DNA of 64,000 nucleotides from Amblyornis subalaris (Eukaryota; Chordata; Aves; Passeriformes; Ptilonorhynchidae). How positions within the stretch are numbered: the first letter of the stretch is position 1; the number at the start of each line of letters is the position of its first letter. Shown piece after piece: positions 49,749-63,888 of this stretch. Where the stretch lies: positions 11,375,316 through 11,439,315 of the forward strand of contig JACAXG010000008.1 of NCBI GenBank assembly GCA_018881555.1. Reading direction: 5' to 3'. Made by a program: the position numbers and the translations under genes. The notes under the pieces were generated by a model. It searched no databases. It saw nothing but the letters and a program-made list of their open reading frames with translations, and was not told the DNA's origin.

Positions 49749-51272
49749 ATCCCATTAGCCAAGGTTCATTAACCAAATACACCAGCTACTGCAAACATCA
49801 TCTAACACACAGACAGGACAGTCACGAGATCCTGTCTTTAGTACTAGAGCTGAACCTGTGCTAGTAGAAAATGAATCTTTTGGCAACAAGTCACAAGCAA
49901 GTCTTCCAGCAGGGCTAGTAGGCAGTCTGTACCTGAGACAAGAAGAATCCTGAATTTTCACATAGATGCGNCCCACTACAAGGTCTGTTGTGACCAGGAT
50001 CTTAGAGCTCAGTGAGGAAACTTCCTTTGAGAGATGAAGAAGGCGATGCAAACTAAAAAGTAATACATGAGATCAGTATTAGCCGCATATCAGCATTGCA
50101 GCTACAGGGTAAGGATAGATGTGCTAAACAGTAAATATTTATATACTAAGAATAGCTTTAATGAAGTAGCTATAAGGTAAATTCTCTACCAACAGAATTG
50201 GCTATAATCACAGGGAAGAGGAATAATTCAAACAGTGCTTCTGAAGGCAGTGTTAGCCTTTGTAGGGGTTGAAGAGAGTAGGTTAGAGTGAAAATTGTTA
50301 CCAGTACTGCTACCCCATTTGAATTACCAATAACTATTCATCAGTTCTCTGATGCCTCCATTGCACTGTATCTGTCACTGTCTGGAGTATGGACAAGAGA
50401 ACTGGAAATGTCAGTTGTGCTCTGAGCCACAGCTGCAAATGACAGCATGCTGCAATACAGAGCGTGTGTCAGAGGCAAACATAAGAGTAAACTATGATCT
50501 AGTACGAGAATGATCTTTGTCAGCAAGATGCTACAAAACCAGCAACAAAAGTGGAACGAAAAAATTCGCAAGTAGTAGTTTATCCATAGTTACTTGCAGG
50601 ATTTGCATTTCAGAGCATCTCGATTTTCTCTTTCAATCATGCTTTAGGCTGCAAAAATGCCAGCTGGTTTTTGTTGCTTTTTTGATGGCAGAGGGGGATG
50701 GAGAAGATGATCCAAAAGCCCTTTCCCAATTCTGACTTTAGTTATTCATGAACTATTCTATAAATATCCAGTGGGAGTATTAAGCTGTCATGTAAAAACG
50801 ATTAGCAGGAAGATCCCAAAGTTTTACCTGATAAGTCTAGTGGGAATGCTCAGACAATAAGGGAGTTAGGGGGAAGAAACTAAGGAAAACATGTAGAAAA
50901 GGAGCAAATCCATGAGCCTTATANCTAATCACTTGTCTCCCTTTTTATTTCCCAAGCAGAATGTGTGTCACAGCCTAAACACATACTCTTGTGTTTGTAT
51001 CATTTCTGTATAATCCAGCCACTCTTTTTTCTTGCTCATATGTAGGTCATGATCTGCCTAGAACAGAGCTGTGACAAGCATGAACTTCAGNGGTACAAAT
51101 CAGTGACCGGTTCCTACAGTCTTAACCCCTCTGGTCACTAAGTGCAGTTGTAGGTGTAAGATCAAGAAGAAAAATTCTGCTTTAATATGTTTTTAAACAA
51201 AATCAGTAGAAAGTTCTTCCAATCAATAACCACCCAATATTGGAAACTCTTTGACTTTTGTTGTTACTGTGA

Positions 51273-51278
51273 AATAAA
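51273..51278 (+). terminator. Alternative poly(A) signal AATAAA
   Basis: AATAAA followed by GGTGATTTTGATC, a moderately GU-rich stretch. It would give a 3' UTR of about 2.1 kb. Confidence 0.25.
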
Positions 51279-52841
51279 GGTGATTTTGATCTAATTTCTC
51301 TACACAGCAGCTGGAAGCAATGCTATGGAGCATCCANCAAGTGTTTCCTTGTGAAACTCCAAATTCTGCAACTGTATCTACTGACTTTCTTTTTTCACCT
51401 TTTTTTTTGTTTTAGAGAAAAAATGTTTTAAAGAGTTTTCTTTGTCTTTGGTCTCTGCTCTGTGGTTTATTCCATATGGTACCTGCAGTTTAAAGCCTGG
51501 GCTAATCTACTGGATTTCACTCTCTGAAAGACAGTCTACCTGGAATATTTCAAGGGAAGAAGGGAAACATTTGCAGTCGTCATAGTTAACCATGTATGTG
51601 AAACTCCTCTATTAAACTTTTATTCCTGTAGTGAGCTGGCCATTTCTTTCCCACTTCATATGTTTTGCTTTTTAGACTGATATTTAATGAGCTGCATGGA
51701 AGGAAAGCGTATGCTCTGAGAAGGTCTGTCTTGATAACTGAGGAGAGTAATGACGTATATTTTATCTATTGGCCTTGCAATCAGCAATCTTGAGCTGCAG
51801 TGGGCAGTTAACAGGGGTTTTTTTGATGCAGCACTGCCGAGTGACCTTCCCTCCTGTGCACTGAGCATCACCTTCCCTGCTGCCCACAGGGTCTGACTGT
51901 CAGTGGGGACTCTCATGTGTCTGTGTCTCTCAGTTTCTGCCCAAGTCAGAATGTCTAGCACTATTTATCAAGCAGGGGAATGAGGTTTTTTTGGATTAAA
52001 TATCTAGAATAGGGGCACTGACTTCTTAATTTTATGTGGGTCGTATGTAGTTCTTGGGTTGTCCTTGGGATGACTACGATTTCTAAACCAATATTTGAAA
52101 ATGTAGCTTGTCTGAGGAAGGCAGAAGCAGAAAGCGTGCTTATTGAGAGGTATAGATCTCAGCCAAAACCCTTCTGAGACTGTAAGAATACTGCAGGTCT
52201 GCTATGTCCATGGATAATCTCACAGTGCTGTGAGAGTCCTTACAAGCCTTAATTTCTTCTATGACAAAACCTGATGCAAAAAAGAAAAATTAAATCATGA
52301 AGTATGCATTCTCCAAGCTCATAGGTTTCACTGAAATAATATTTTACTGCAGCCCCTTTCCATCTGAGCAGCAGTTAGCTGGGTGTTTCATCAAGGCTGA
52401 ATTGACATCATCCATAACTCTAAAATGCAAACAAAGCAGTGCTGGGTGCTACCGACTGTTTAAATGAGCGGGGGGTTATGAAGCAAAGGCACTCACTACA
52501 GTTTCACTTGGAGTGCTGAAGTACTTCACTAGTTCCCATATATGAAGAAAAATGTTGGGAGAGTAGCTGGTCATGTGGCACACAGGGAATAAAGCAGAAA
52601 AATGAAATGCTACAAAAAGCTAATTGAAGCTCTCCATTTTTATCCCAGTGAATGTTTTATTTTGAAATTGACCATAGATAACTGATTTCATAAGGATCCC
52701 TGCAGATTTCTCATCTCTGTTTTCATACATGTGCTCACAGGAACTGCCCCCATAGGTAAACCATCAGGTATCTGACTCCTCACCCTCACACACACCTCTG
52801 CTGGGGTTGCCTGTGCCTCAGTCCCTGCCCACAACAGGCAA

Positions 52842-52856
52842 ACACACACACACACA
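52842..52856. repeat. CA microsatellite
   Basis: A run of about seven CA dinucleotides. Confidence 0.9.
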
Positions 52857-55800
52857 TTTTGCATGTGTGCAATGTTGAAATTTATGGGGCAGTGTCTGTA
52901 TTGTGTTCCAGCAGACACACGCTGCCACTCAGAAAGCTTTGATTAGCCAAAAGAAAATTGCCTTGGTGCACACAGAGCTGTCAGCTCTTCTACCAGCGCT
53001 CCCAAATATCCTCCAGGTAGGAGGCTGAGGGAGCATAAATATCAAGAGGCTGACAAGAGAGATGGGAAGTGCTCCTAGGGTGTTACAACATGTGGTGGAG
53101 CCAAGGTGGGATGAGCAATACTCCCCATCTCTTCCTAGGGAAGGTTCAGAAGTAAAAAGATTTGGCCCTGGATCCTGATCCTGTATTTTTTCCACTACTT
53201 GAAATGTATACTGAGATCCATGATCATCTGACAATCAGTGAAAAACAATGCTAGAATAATTTTTTTTTAATGTTAAAATGCATTCATAAAGATCTGTGTT
53301 GCTTTTCTGCTGATTTGGAAGATAATGACAATCTTTTAACAAGCTGTTTACCTAGTGATTGCTGTCTTAGCTACGGGGGTGGTCCCTTTCACTGGCTGCT
53401 CTCTTAATGGATTACGTAGCTCCTCTGAAAATTAGTTGCATGAATCACAATGCTTTGAATCACCTGGTCAGAAATTCAGTTCTCATTTGCAGATGTCTGT
53501 GGCTTTCCCTATAGCTTTTCACGTGGACTCTAGCTCCAGCTTCAAAGAAAAGCTATTTCACCCCCAGTTGTGCTCAGCTGGAACTAGTACATTTGCAATT
53601 TACTGTCATTTGACATGTAGAGGTTGAAAGCAAAGGAAATATCGGAAAATGGCAAAAATATACATAGAAAATACATGGCAGTACACTTTCCTTCTCACAG
53701 TGAATGTCTTTGTGTATTGCCCCGCCAGGGGTCTGATGGAATGATTTACTGATCACCCATGGCTGCACCCACAGCACAGGCCAGGCTGGGGCTGTGTTTG
53801 TGCTGCTGGAGCAGAGGGACCCAGCAGAGCTGTTGCTCCTGACAGGCTGGTCTGCCCTGTCTAAGGAATTACCCTCAAACCTTACCTCTAAGTGTTCCAC
53901 AATGTACACCCCTGTGTGTTTTATATACATATGTATAACATTATTTTTAGAAGTTCTTTACTGACAGCAGTAAGATCCTTTTTACAAAATGTACCTGGCA
54001 ATTCTGTCTTCTGCATAGCTCATCGAAGTATTTTAAAAAAAGTGTTGGTCTTTAAATAATTGGAACTATTCTGGGCTTCAAGACAAAAAGCACCTTAAAT
54101 TCCCTGCTGAGCTACGCAACAAATGGGGAGATCTTTTAGTACTCCCCTATGTTTTCTTCCTTCTCCAAATTTTTGCTGGCTGTAGCGCTCTCCTCAGAAG
54201 CTCAGTTTTCTCAAAAGCTTCGCATGAGTCTCTTCTGTTTCTCTTCCACTGATCCCATTTCTTCCTCAGCCCACTTATCTGACCAGCCCTTAAACTCCTT
54301 CGTTTCCCCTTCAGTTCCCCAGAAGTTGGGAACAGCCGCTCAGGGTGTTCACCAGCTGCAGACCTCACAGAAGCCTATTGCTCCAACATCAAATGACCTT
54401 GAAGGACAACAGGATCACACCAGCTCCCTGGACTTGAGGACTCTCATTTTTGGGCAGGTTCTAGCCCCAGCCCAAATTCTGCTGCTCATTCTCATCCCAA
54501 ATGAAGCCTGCCTGCTCTGCAATGTCACAGGTCCTGTGGCTGTGGCCGGGGTTGGGAGGTGACCTGCATTCCACTCAGCCCTGCGCTGTCTCGCTGCGTG
54601 GTGCTGCTAAGTGTGACGTTAAATGCCTCACATACTGTGCGTGCCATGGCTGTAATGACTGCAGGCACAAGCCATTATCATTATCTCTGATTCCTGAACA
54701 CTGGTTGCTACAAAAACTGCCTGAAGCACAGAGGGAGGCGTCTTCATTATCACATTATAGCTCACGTCTTAAAGCCAGATTTCCTCCTGCATTCAGTCAG
54801 GCCAGGTTTCACTAAAGAACCGGGTCTCTAATTTATCTGGTTTTAATATTGGTGTTTTTTCTCCTCTTTGTCCTTTTCGAGCCAGTCTTTATAATAATAT
54901 AAGTGATTTCACCAGCTTTTCTGTGGAATGCATTATCCAAACCAGCCTCCCGAGGCTGCTGGCTTTTCATTATCAGGGTCCAAGTACAGCCACTAAAGTG
55001 CCAGTCAGCAGCACTACTTTATTTTCTCATTCAGCAACTTCATAGTAGAGGAAATGTATTTCATCCATACATACAGTAATGTGAGAGGAAACCACTTCCC
55101 ACATACACAAATTCCTGACTCATTCCTTTCAAATGTGGCTGAAACAACTGCTGAATCCAAACATAAAAAGCTATGATACCCATTCAATAGGCTTTTCCAG
55201 GCTTCCCAGTATGAGGAGGAGGATCACAGGGAGATGTCTTGCAATTAGAGCACAGATTGGAAATTTGAACCTCTGGGGTGTGTTTTCAGTTCAATTACTC
55301 CATTTACCAGTCTTGGGCATCTGGTCTCCCCACCCAGGTTCACCCATGTGAAATAGTTATAATAATACCTCCCTACTCATTTTGTGGGTCTGCCTTGCTG
55401 TGTTTAGAGGGTGAGGCTCACATGTCTGTAACGTTGAGATCCACATATCAGACAGTGTTATATAATGGTAGAACAATAACATTGTTGCACTGCTGTCACC
55501 TCCTTGATTTTTGGTAACGCGGTTGTCCCCAGCGTTCACAAACTGAGCCTTTCTGGGAGAGACTAGANGTTTGCAGCTAACAAGGGCATTTTGTTTACTC
55601 CTTCATAGAAAAGCAGCATCACATATCTAATTGTTGATATGTGAAGTAGAAAAAGAAATGTAGGGCTTATTGCATGTGCCTTCATAGCCAGTCTCACTTG
55701 TACATAGGCAGAACTAATCTCAGCAAATTGAGAGGTCACTAACTGAGGCTAAAATTGAACAGTAGTAATTAGAAGGATGAATGAACTGTATTTTTCTCAA

Positions 55801-58800
55801 AGCAGATTTGATTTAACAAATTATGCCACTTAGAAAGACATAGTTGCTATGAAGCAAAAAGAGAGAAGGTGCTTTGCAGAACTGTAGTAGATTTACTGGG
55901 TAACTGAGACCTGAATTTAGATGATCTACCACATGTTTGATAGGAAAGCTTCAGCTCTCTGGGGAGTTCACAAATCTGTGACACACTTAACTAGCCACTA
56001 AAAAGCACTGCTGCATTCAAGGGGTCACCTACAAAATATGCGTAAAAGGGTTTTATGATATTGCTGAAGTGGAAACAGTGTGGCATCTACTTGCTCAGTT
56101 ACTGAATTGAAGAAAACCAAGTAAAACTTGAGGGATTCTTAATTGCTTATTCCTTGAGCATCCTTCAGTAATGACACCTTTTAATGTTGTATTGCCCACT
56201 TAACTATTTGAACAGTCTACAGGCACACTATAAAGTGTATAGGGAAAGGTAAGAAGATAAAGAAATAAGAGGAAAAGTGACTTTTAAAGGTGTCTGATTC
56301 CAGTTCCTCGCTTCTGTCAGTTGGGACACACCTGCACTTAGGCAAAGCTCCAGCCATCTTGCAGTTGTGAGATGTGATTTTAAGCTGAATAGATGTACCC
56401 AGGCCAGATGTAATGATCAGCAGTGAAGATTCAATAGTGCAGGTGCCAGCTGTTGGAGCAATTCAGTGTGATCTCTAGCTGGCTTGGACAGCCCATGCTG
56501 AAGCCCAAGCTGTTACATGCTCGCTGCTCTCATTAATTATCAGGCTCAACTGAAGCTAACTAAGGTATTCACTCACGATGCAGTCAGAACTCCTCAACGA
56601 GTGTGAAAAAGAATAAATCTGTAGTTCAGCTGCAGGACTTGAAAGAGCCTTTTGCAGCCAGATCATTTTGTAGTCCATGTTGCCATGAAGCTACAAATTG
56701 CTTATACTGGCACAGCACAGAGAGGCACGGAGAACAAGCGCTCGCTAAGGGGTGTGTGGTACTGCAGCAGCTTGTGCCAGCACTGCCACTTGAAAATTCA
56801 CTCATCAAACCCTGCCTTGATGCACCAGCATTCACCTCAGCTCTGGAGCCAGCCCACGGCAAAGCCAGCTCTTTGCAGTGCTCTAAAGGGACAAACAGTC
56901 AAAGACTATACAAAGGTTGAAATTGTTCCAAAGCTTTGTCGTAAGTGGTGCATTAATAGCTTACTGCTTGATGGCTTCTCGGGCTCTTACACAAAGATGC
57001 CAAATAGCAGATGAACAAAACCACAGGATAGGAAATTCACCCTCTTTCCAGTATTCACAGATGATAAAGCCTTCCTGACAGTATTGTTCAGTATTTTTCA
57101 GAAGGGATGAAGAATCCACCGCTGCCCAGCACTGCAGCATGGAGCAGCCATCTGATGCCCGAAATCACAGCTCTCTTGCCAGGAAATTTGCCATACTAAT
57201 GCTGCTGCCTAAGCAGCTCAGTCTTTAATCTGATTTCTTTGTTTCTTATTTCAGGCAAGCTGCTGTAACAGCAATGTTCACTAAAGGCTGCTAAGCCTCT
57301 TGGCATGTCTGTAAAACTCAGGCGTGTTAGCAATTCTCTTGCTCTTCCTAGCTGGCCAGGGTCCTGCTCACTTGCATTTAAGAAGGACTTTAATGTGTTT
57401 GTACTACTCTGATATTGCACAGATCAGCGTGTAGTTACTGGTTTATTTCCCTAGCTGAGCTAAGTAAATATTGATAGAGACTTATATGGCCTACTTTTAT
57501 AAGGAAAGTAAATCTTCATAAATAAAAATTCAAAGTGAAGCTATAGCTTGCTTTTTTTGGAGCCATGTGTGCACTGTGTATTTAATCATATTTCTNTTGT
57601 TATTGGATTTACTGGATACATTTTATAAAGTGCATTAGGAGATCCACAGGGATGTCTACTCAGAGGATGTGACCCAGCAGGATTTTTGGCCAATGATGGA
57701 AATAGGAGCAAGATGAAACCAAGCCTGTTAAATGTTAGCATTTAAAAGAGCCTTTGCTGAGATTGAGTGATAAATAGCAAGCAAAAGTCAATAAAAAGAA
57801 GTGATATATTGTAATTTATGTCTAGTTTGGATTTAAACTGCAATTTTTAGAAGGAAAGAGGTATCAAGAAAACATTTTCTATGCCCAGCCTGAATGCAAA
57901 CCTGAAATTATCCAGCTGCTGAAAGCCACCATAGTTCCACTGAAAAATACGGGTGGATAAATTCTAGAGAAGGAACCAACTGTTGGGATCAACATAAAAT
58001 CCACTATTGAACCATCCATAAAGATCATCTGCTCTATTTAAATTATAGTAGTTTTTTGAGGGATCTCAAACCTACACCAAATTTCATGTCAGCAAACCAG
58101 CTGANACAAAACTGGAGCTGGAGAACACTGGAAATACAGCTGCCTGGGGACAGCCCACAGTCTGACTGCAGAAGTGCTGGTCACTGGGTTAATGACACAT
58201 TGAAACCCTTTTGTAGTATGGGGAAAGAAATCCATTAGAAAACCCTACAGAGACATCTAGCTCTATGACCTAACTGCTGCAGTTGTCTGCCATACAGTGG
58301 ATTATTACGGAGATAAGCAACCATGACCAAAATGTTATAATAACCTTTAAAAATGGGAGACTGGAAATACAATGCTGTTTTACTTGCAAAGTGTTTCTCA
58401 TGCAAGTGTCCCTGGGAGATGTTTTATAATAAAGTTTGAATGAAATACAATAAAAATCAAATCAAAGCTCATTCACTATGTACCAAACAGAACAGTTCAG
58501 GTTTCAGCTTTGGTTTTAAAGCCAGGAAGATAATTTACTTGATGAATTTCTGCTGCTGCTCAGAATTCCAGAAAAAGAAAAAGACAGTTGCTCAAAAGGT
58601 AGTTTACAAACAGTTTGGATTTAAAAGCTGATGTTGTCAAGAGATCAAAATTGAAAGACTCACAGAATTATTCAGCAAGCTTCAAACATCCATAAAATAA
58701 ACAGAAATCAGTTCTATTCCAGGACCAAAAGCAGAATTTTACATGAACAGCATTTTCTTTTCAAGTATGCACATGATAATTACTGCATGCAAAAATGTCA

Positions 58801-60699
58801 ATGTATTACATGTTTCATTTGCATGAAAAAGCTGTGCAGCTACAGGCAGAGCTCAGCCCCACTCTGTGCACCCCACCAGTACAGCTTTGTGTGCAAGAGG
58901 GGAGTGTAACTCCATATCCCTGTGTGCATGAGGTTATTCAAATTCAATATCCAAACACTGATTTGAAAAACAACAGCTGATGCAGAAGTCCAGTGTTCAC
59001 ANTGTTATTTGACTACTGTCAGAACTTTCCAGCTGGACTAGAGAGATACAGTGTCAGTTTAAGGTTTGCTGAATTGAAAACATACAGCCATCTCTTATTG
59101 GTAATTTTCCATTCCCAAATACAGGTCAAATGTGGTTTTAGCATGAAAGGTATTTTTGCTAATGCTTCATAAAGTTCCAGATGAAATTAAGGCTCTGTGC
59201 CAAAAGCTGTCTCTGCAAAGGTGTAAAGGCTCTCAGGTTAATAGCAGTGATTTCTAGCCCTGGCCAATTTCCACACGGGGAATGTTACAATCAAGCTGGC
59301 AGTGATTTTTATGTAAATGAGTCCATTATCAGAGCTATATGTATCGGGTTACTAGTCTATAGGCCGCTAGGGGAAATTGGCATCAGTACTTGCAAGAAAA
59401 GCATTTTTTCTCTTAGTGTTCCAAACACTGTTGTTTGTTGGTTTTTTGGGTTTTTTTTAAACAATGGTTCCAGGTCAATAGTTTGTTGATTAAAAAACAT
59501 CATACAAGCAAAAAGCTAGTTCTTAATCTCTAGAAATACGAACATGTTTGGTTTAGTTAGCTCTATTATAATTTTTTACAGAATCCAGTTAGATAAGCCA
59601 CAGAAAAACAAGTAGGGCATGAAAAATAACCAATCTATGGGGGGTTTTTTATGTAAAAAAAACATGTTGAAGACTTCAGAAACCTTAAAAAAGCAGGAAG
59701 AGAACACATGGGAAGCATTTAGATGGTAGAAAGACTTTAACCTTGTATTAGCTGTGGGCCTTTCAGTCTTGCTGAAATACTCACCTGTTGGTTCACCACG
59801 AGCAGGCACAATTTGCAGGCTGTCAGCTGAGAACCAGCCCTTATCAATCTAGTCTGGAGTTCTGTGGCCAGCAGTCACCAACACTGCATCCCTCAGGGAA
59901 GGGTGTAAAACCACTTCATTCTTCTTGCATGTATTTCAACTGTCCATATTGCATGTAATGATGGTGGTATCTGTCTGACCTTGTTTGCTGATCTGCATAA
60001 TTTTACCATAATTTGTCATAATTTGCCCCCCTCATGGCATGGTTTAGCAAACAGAAGGTAGCTTTATTACACAGCTTTTTCTGAATCAACAGTGCTGCTC
60101 TCATTGTAAAACTATGTTACCTTTTGCTTCTACTTGAAATATTGAGGTTTCACTTGGAGNTGCGGGATGAATGCTGCTCCTAACGCAGTTTTGTTGTTGT
60201 TCTTAGACAAGATCAAGGTTTAACCACTGACTCTTAGTGTTACACCAAGTGTGTGTTATATAGAGGGTCTGTTTTATCAGAGCCAGAAATCAGGATCCTC
60301 ATTATTGAGAAAGCACTGCTGTAATGCTGCCAGCTGGGAGCACGGCTCGTTAAAGGTACACTGTTGTACAGTGTTTTAGATACCTTATTAAGCATTGCCA
60401 TAAATGCATAGAATAAAGTGATGCTTTAGGAGCACCTGGGTGAACAAATTTGAGAAATAGGGGTGTGAGTCATAACAGGAGTTCAGGATTCAAAACATTT
60501 CATGCAAAGCAGTAGAAAGATACTCAGTTAACCTCTCGTGTCCTAATAATGATGCTGGATATGCTTTTGTGCATTGCAATTTTGGACTTATGCCTGGTGG
60601 GGAAGTTAAGCAGACTTCTTTTGATGTGTTCTATCTAATCCGTGGTTTTGGTATCTCCTTTTAGATATTGAAATTGGAAATTTTTTTCCAAATAGGCAC

Positions 60700-60950
60700 A
60701 GCTATGAAACAGCCAAGTGCAGGGCCTGGCACTTCGCCTTGTTGAACCTCATACAATTCGCCCATTGGTCCAGCCCATCCAGATCCCTCTGCAGAGTCTT
60801 GTCCGGCAGATCAACACTCCCACCAAACTTGGTGTCATCTGCAACTTACTGAGGGTGCCCTCCATGCCCTTGTCCAGATCTTTGATGAAGATATTTAACA
60901 GAACCTGCCCCAGTGCTGAACCCTGGGGAACACCACTTGTGACTGGCAGC
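60700..60950 (-). mobile_element. CR1 LINE reverse-transcriptase fragment, antisense
   Basis: Read on the minus strand this gives the CR1 reverse-transcriptase region: [19 protein letters not shown], then a degenerate [12 protein letters not shown]. After that a one-base deletion breaks the FADDTKL catalytic motif into another frame. Both ends of the element are missing, so it is an old inactive fragment from the middle of ORF2. Confidence 0.9.
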
Positions 60951-61853
60951 TGCCTCAGGTTTCTCAGCAGGCTNGGAGATTGTCTCCTGATTAGAGGCTA
61001 CAAGGGAAACTCTAGCTCTGTGGAAATCAATGGAGTCTGGCTGTTGGCTTAAAGGAGCTAGCAGTTAAGTGTCTTTTAGGTTAGTAGCATAGGAAACCAT
61101 TTACTTTAGGAATGTGGTCTGCTCAGGGTTTCCTGAAGGTCATCCTTACGTCTGTGCTCAANGGTCATTCAGACCAGGAGCTTCCATGTGTGACCTTGTT
61201 TCACACATGTTGCCACCTCTAGAGCCCACCTATCTGCATAAATAAATCAGTAAAGGACATTTGACAAGCACCTGTCAGCCTGAGAGACAGCATGGGGATG
61301 GCAGGCAAAGGGGACATCACATATATCACAGTTATAGTTGGTCCCTGGAAGGCTCTGCCAGAGCACTGGTGATGCAGCTGCTCCATCTGAGCAGGATCTC
61401 ATGGAGCTCCCCACGTGCTGCTCGCTTCGGGGGACTGACAGGATAGCTGTACTCTGCAGAGAGAGGTCACAGTGATCTCCTGAAGCAGCGTGTGGGGCCC
61501 TGGGATCTATCTGCAGGAAGCTCCATGCAGGATTGTGGACTGTATTATATTACANTTAACACAAGGACTTCTAGTCCTGAAAGTGGCCCTTGGGCATTGA
61601 TGCACTGTAACAACTAAATAATGACAGTAATAAAACTTGCCCACACGGTCGTGTGCATTTCATGCACGCTGGGAAGGCACCATAAGTAAAGCAGTTCTTC
61701 CACCTTGTGGTTACACAGACTACTGCTGGCAGAGAGCGAGTACAAACTGCAGTTAAACAGACCCAGCACACGCAGGGCTATTGCTATCCAGGATCCCTCT
61801 TCCAGACCGATGCTACCAACGTGAACTAGCCCTGTTTTGTAAGGTGAACAACC

Positions 61854-61868
61854 GTGTGTGTGTGTGTG
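61854..61868. repeat. GT microsatellite
   Basis: A run of seven GT dinucleotides, followed by a short CACAC run. Confidence 0.9.
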
Positions 61869-63850
61869 CACTCACACGTCTGTGTACACACAATAGCTTT
61901 GTAGTGCAATCCCAGCCCACAGGTGCTCAGAGACCTGGATCCCAACAGATGGAAGGACTCCTTCACCCTCCCTGGTAAGGAAAGGCCTTTGCTCAGGGCA
62001 ACAGGCAATCCTTGACACACTGATAAAACGTACTGCTGTGGGAACAGGGTGTGAGGAAGGCACAGATGTGAAAAATGTGATCTCCTCAATGAGAGACTGT
62101 AGCTACTTTCTGCAAGCGATGACTAGAACAAAAAGGAATCATTTAGAGGCAGAGAAAAATTCATCTGTGTTGCTCTCCTCATTTCTACTCTCTGCCCCTA
62201 TTTTCTGCTCTTTACCTCTGGCTATTGAAGCAATCATGTAGTCTTTGCCGTTTGCATCAGGGTACAATTCAGCACAATTAAGTNCAGCATCTGTAGTCAG
62301 TCACACAGAGCAAAGCTTGATTTAAAGAGCAGTAATTAAACGTCAGCTTTGTACTAATGCAATAGAGGTATATTGAGATATATAATGTTGCAGTAAAGGC
62401 TGAAGATTTGCATCGTGTGAAACAGTGGAACACACTGGCTAACAAACTTCAGTGCCAGTAAGTGAATACTAATGATTTTTACGGTCCTAAATTACATTAT
62501 TTCTGAAGCAGGATTAGCTTGGTTACATAAGAGGGACTGATTTGGTTCAAAGAACAGCAAAACATGAAAAGAACAAGATGTTTAAAATCTACGTCTGCTT
62601 CTCAGATGTTGCTGTTCTCTAAAGAGCAGTTTATTAATTACATGCTATCCTCCTCCTCTTCCTCATTCCAGTTGTACCAGCTGGCACCACTCTACACTGA
62701 GTCCTCTTGCAGTATTAGGTGCTTCCAAAACAGTGTAAAAATCAGCCCTAGTGTATAAAATTCCATTTTTTTCACACTGTCTGCAATTGGCTGCCAAAAT
62801 AGCTCCCCAAGACAAACTGTCAAGGTCAGGGAGTCATATCAGGCCAAAATTTTACTTGATGTCTCACATGGCTTTACTGTAATAATGCCCCAAGAACTGT
62901 ATCTTCAGTTTCTTTTGCTCTTCAGTTCTGCAGACTGACTCCTGATTATACAAAGGAGCTGAACTTGTCTCCTCTCTACTTATTTTTTTACTGCAGTTGG
63001 CAAAACAGTTTCTTTTTTTTCACTGTAAGGTCTGAAGAAAGCCTGCTTTCAGCAACCATTTTTTTCTACCTAGAACTGAACTTCACTGGCAAATTTCACC
63101 TGTAGGACTGTACCCTGTTCTCCCAAAACATGAAGTTGTTTGGGCCCAGGATAGACAAAACAGAAAGGTAGGCAAAATCTAATGAGTTTTCATCCTCCAT
63201 GTCTAAGTAGACAATTCTGTGTAATTATAAGGTTCTTCTTTTTACAATAGAAAACCAAATTACCTTATTATCTAAAAGTATAGAAAAAAAAACAAAACAG
63301 GAACACAAGAAGTCTGACAGGTGTGCCATGAAAAGAATAAGAGTCTATTAAATATTTTTCCTTATTCTTATGGCACAGGCAAAGGTTACTAGCACAAAAA
63401 GCACGAAGTGACTGTGCAAATTCTGACATCTCATTGCATGCTTCTACCATCAATCCCCTGATCACTGCTGTGGCTTCCTTGTCCNGACTTCCACCAAACC
63501 ACTGCTGGTTCTCCCTTCTTTTCTACTTATCAGCTCTGATAAACCAGCAGAGTGCCCACGTCAGTANGTCAAAACAATCTTATCATATCAACTCTGCAAG
63601 ACAGCACGTCAGTTGGAAAGCAGTTGCTTTAATTAGAAATGGGTGGATTAAACCAGTTTCAATAAACTGAATGTTTTGAAATGAGCAACCCCGGACAAGA
63701 ANGAAAACATCCTCAGATCCATTGGCAGATGTATTCAATAACTCATAGAAGAGATGCACGGTTTCAGAAGCCTGGAGAACGGCATATATCCTGTCCACCA
63801 ATAAACAAAATTAAAAGAAAAAAAACCCCAAAACCATGAAATGGGAATTA

Positions 63851-63888
63851 GTTTTCAAGCTAGTTTTTCAAGCTAATTTTTCAAGCTA
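63851..63888. repeat. Minisatellite, 12-13-bp unit, three copies
   Basis: Units GTTTTCAAGCTA, GTTTTTCAAGCTA and ATTTTTCAAGCTA are arranged head to tail. Confidence 0.9.

Larger units (their letters stand above)
49200..49765 (+). other. KBTBD12: Probable KBTBD12 3' UTR (minimum extent)
   Basis: This runs from the stop codon to just after the first canonical AATAAA at 49743-49748. The region following is not clearly GU-rich, so a longer UTR using a later signal, such as AATAAA at 51273-51278, is also possible. Confidence 0.4.
49766..60699. other. Noncoding DNA downstream of KBTBD12
   Basis: No coding exon recognised on either strand. The stretch is AT-rich with a short CA microsatellite at 52842-52856. 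Open frames such as 54149-54562 (+) have no family features. In mammals SEC61A1 follows KBTBD12, but none of its transmembrane exons is visible here. Confidence 0.6.

Noticed and set aside
54149..54562. 137-codon open frame downstream of the gene
   Set aside because: Serine- and leucine-rich without motifs; no evidence of transcription or conservation visible.
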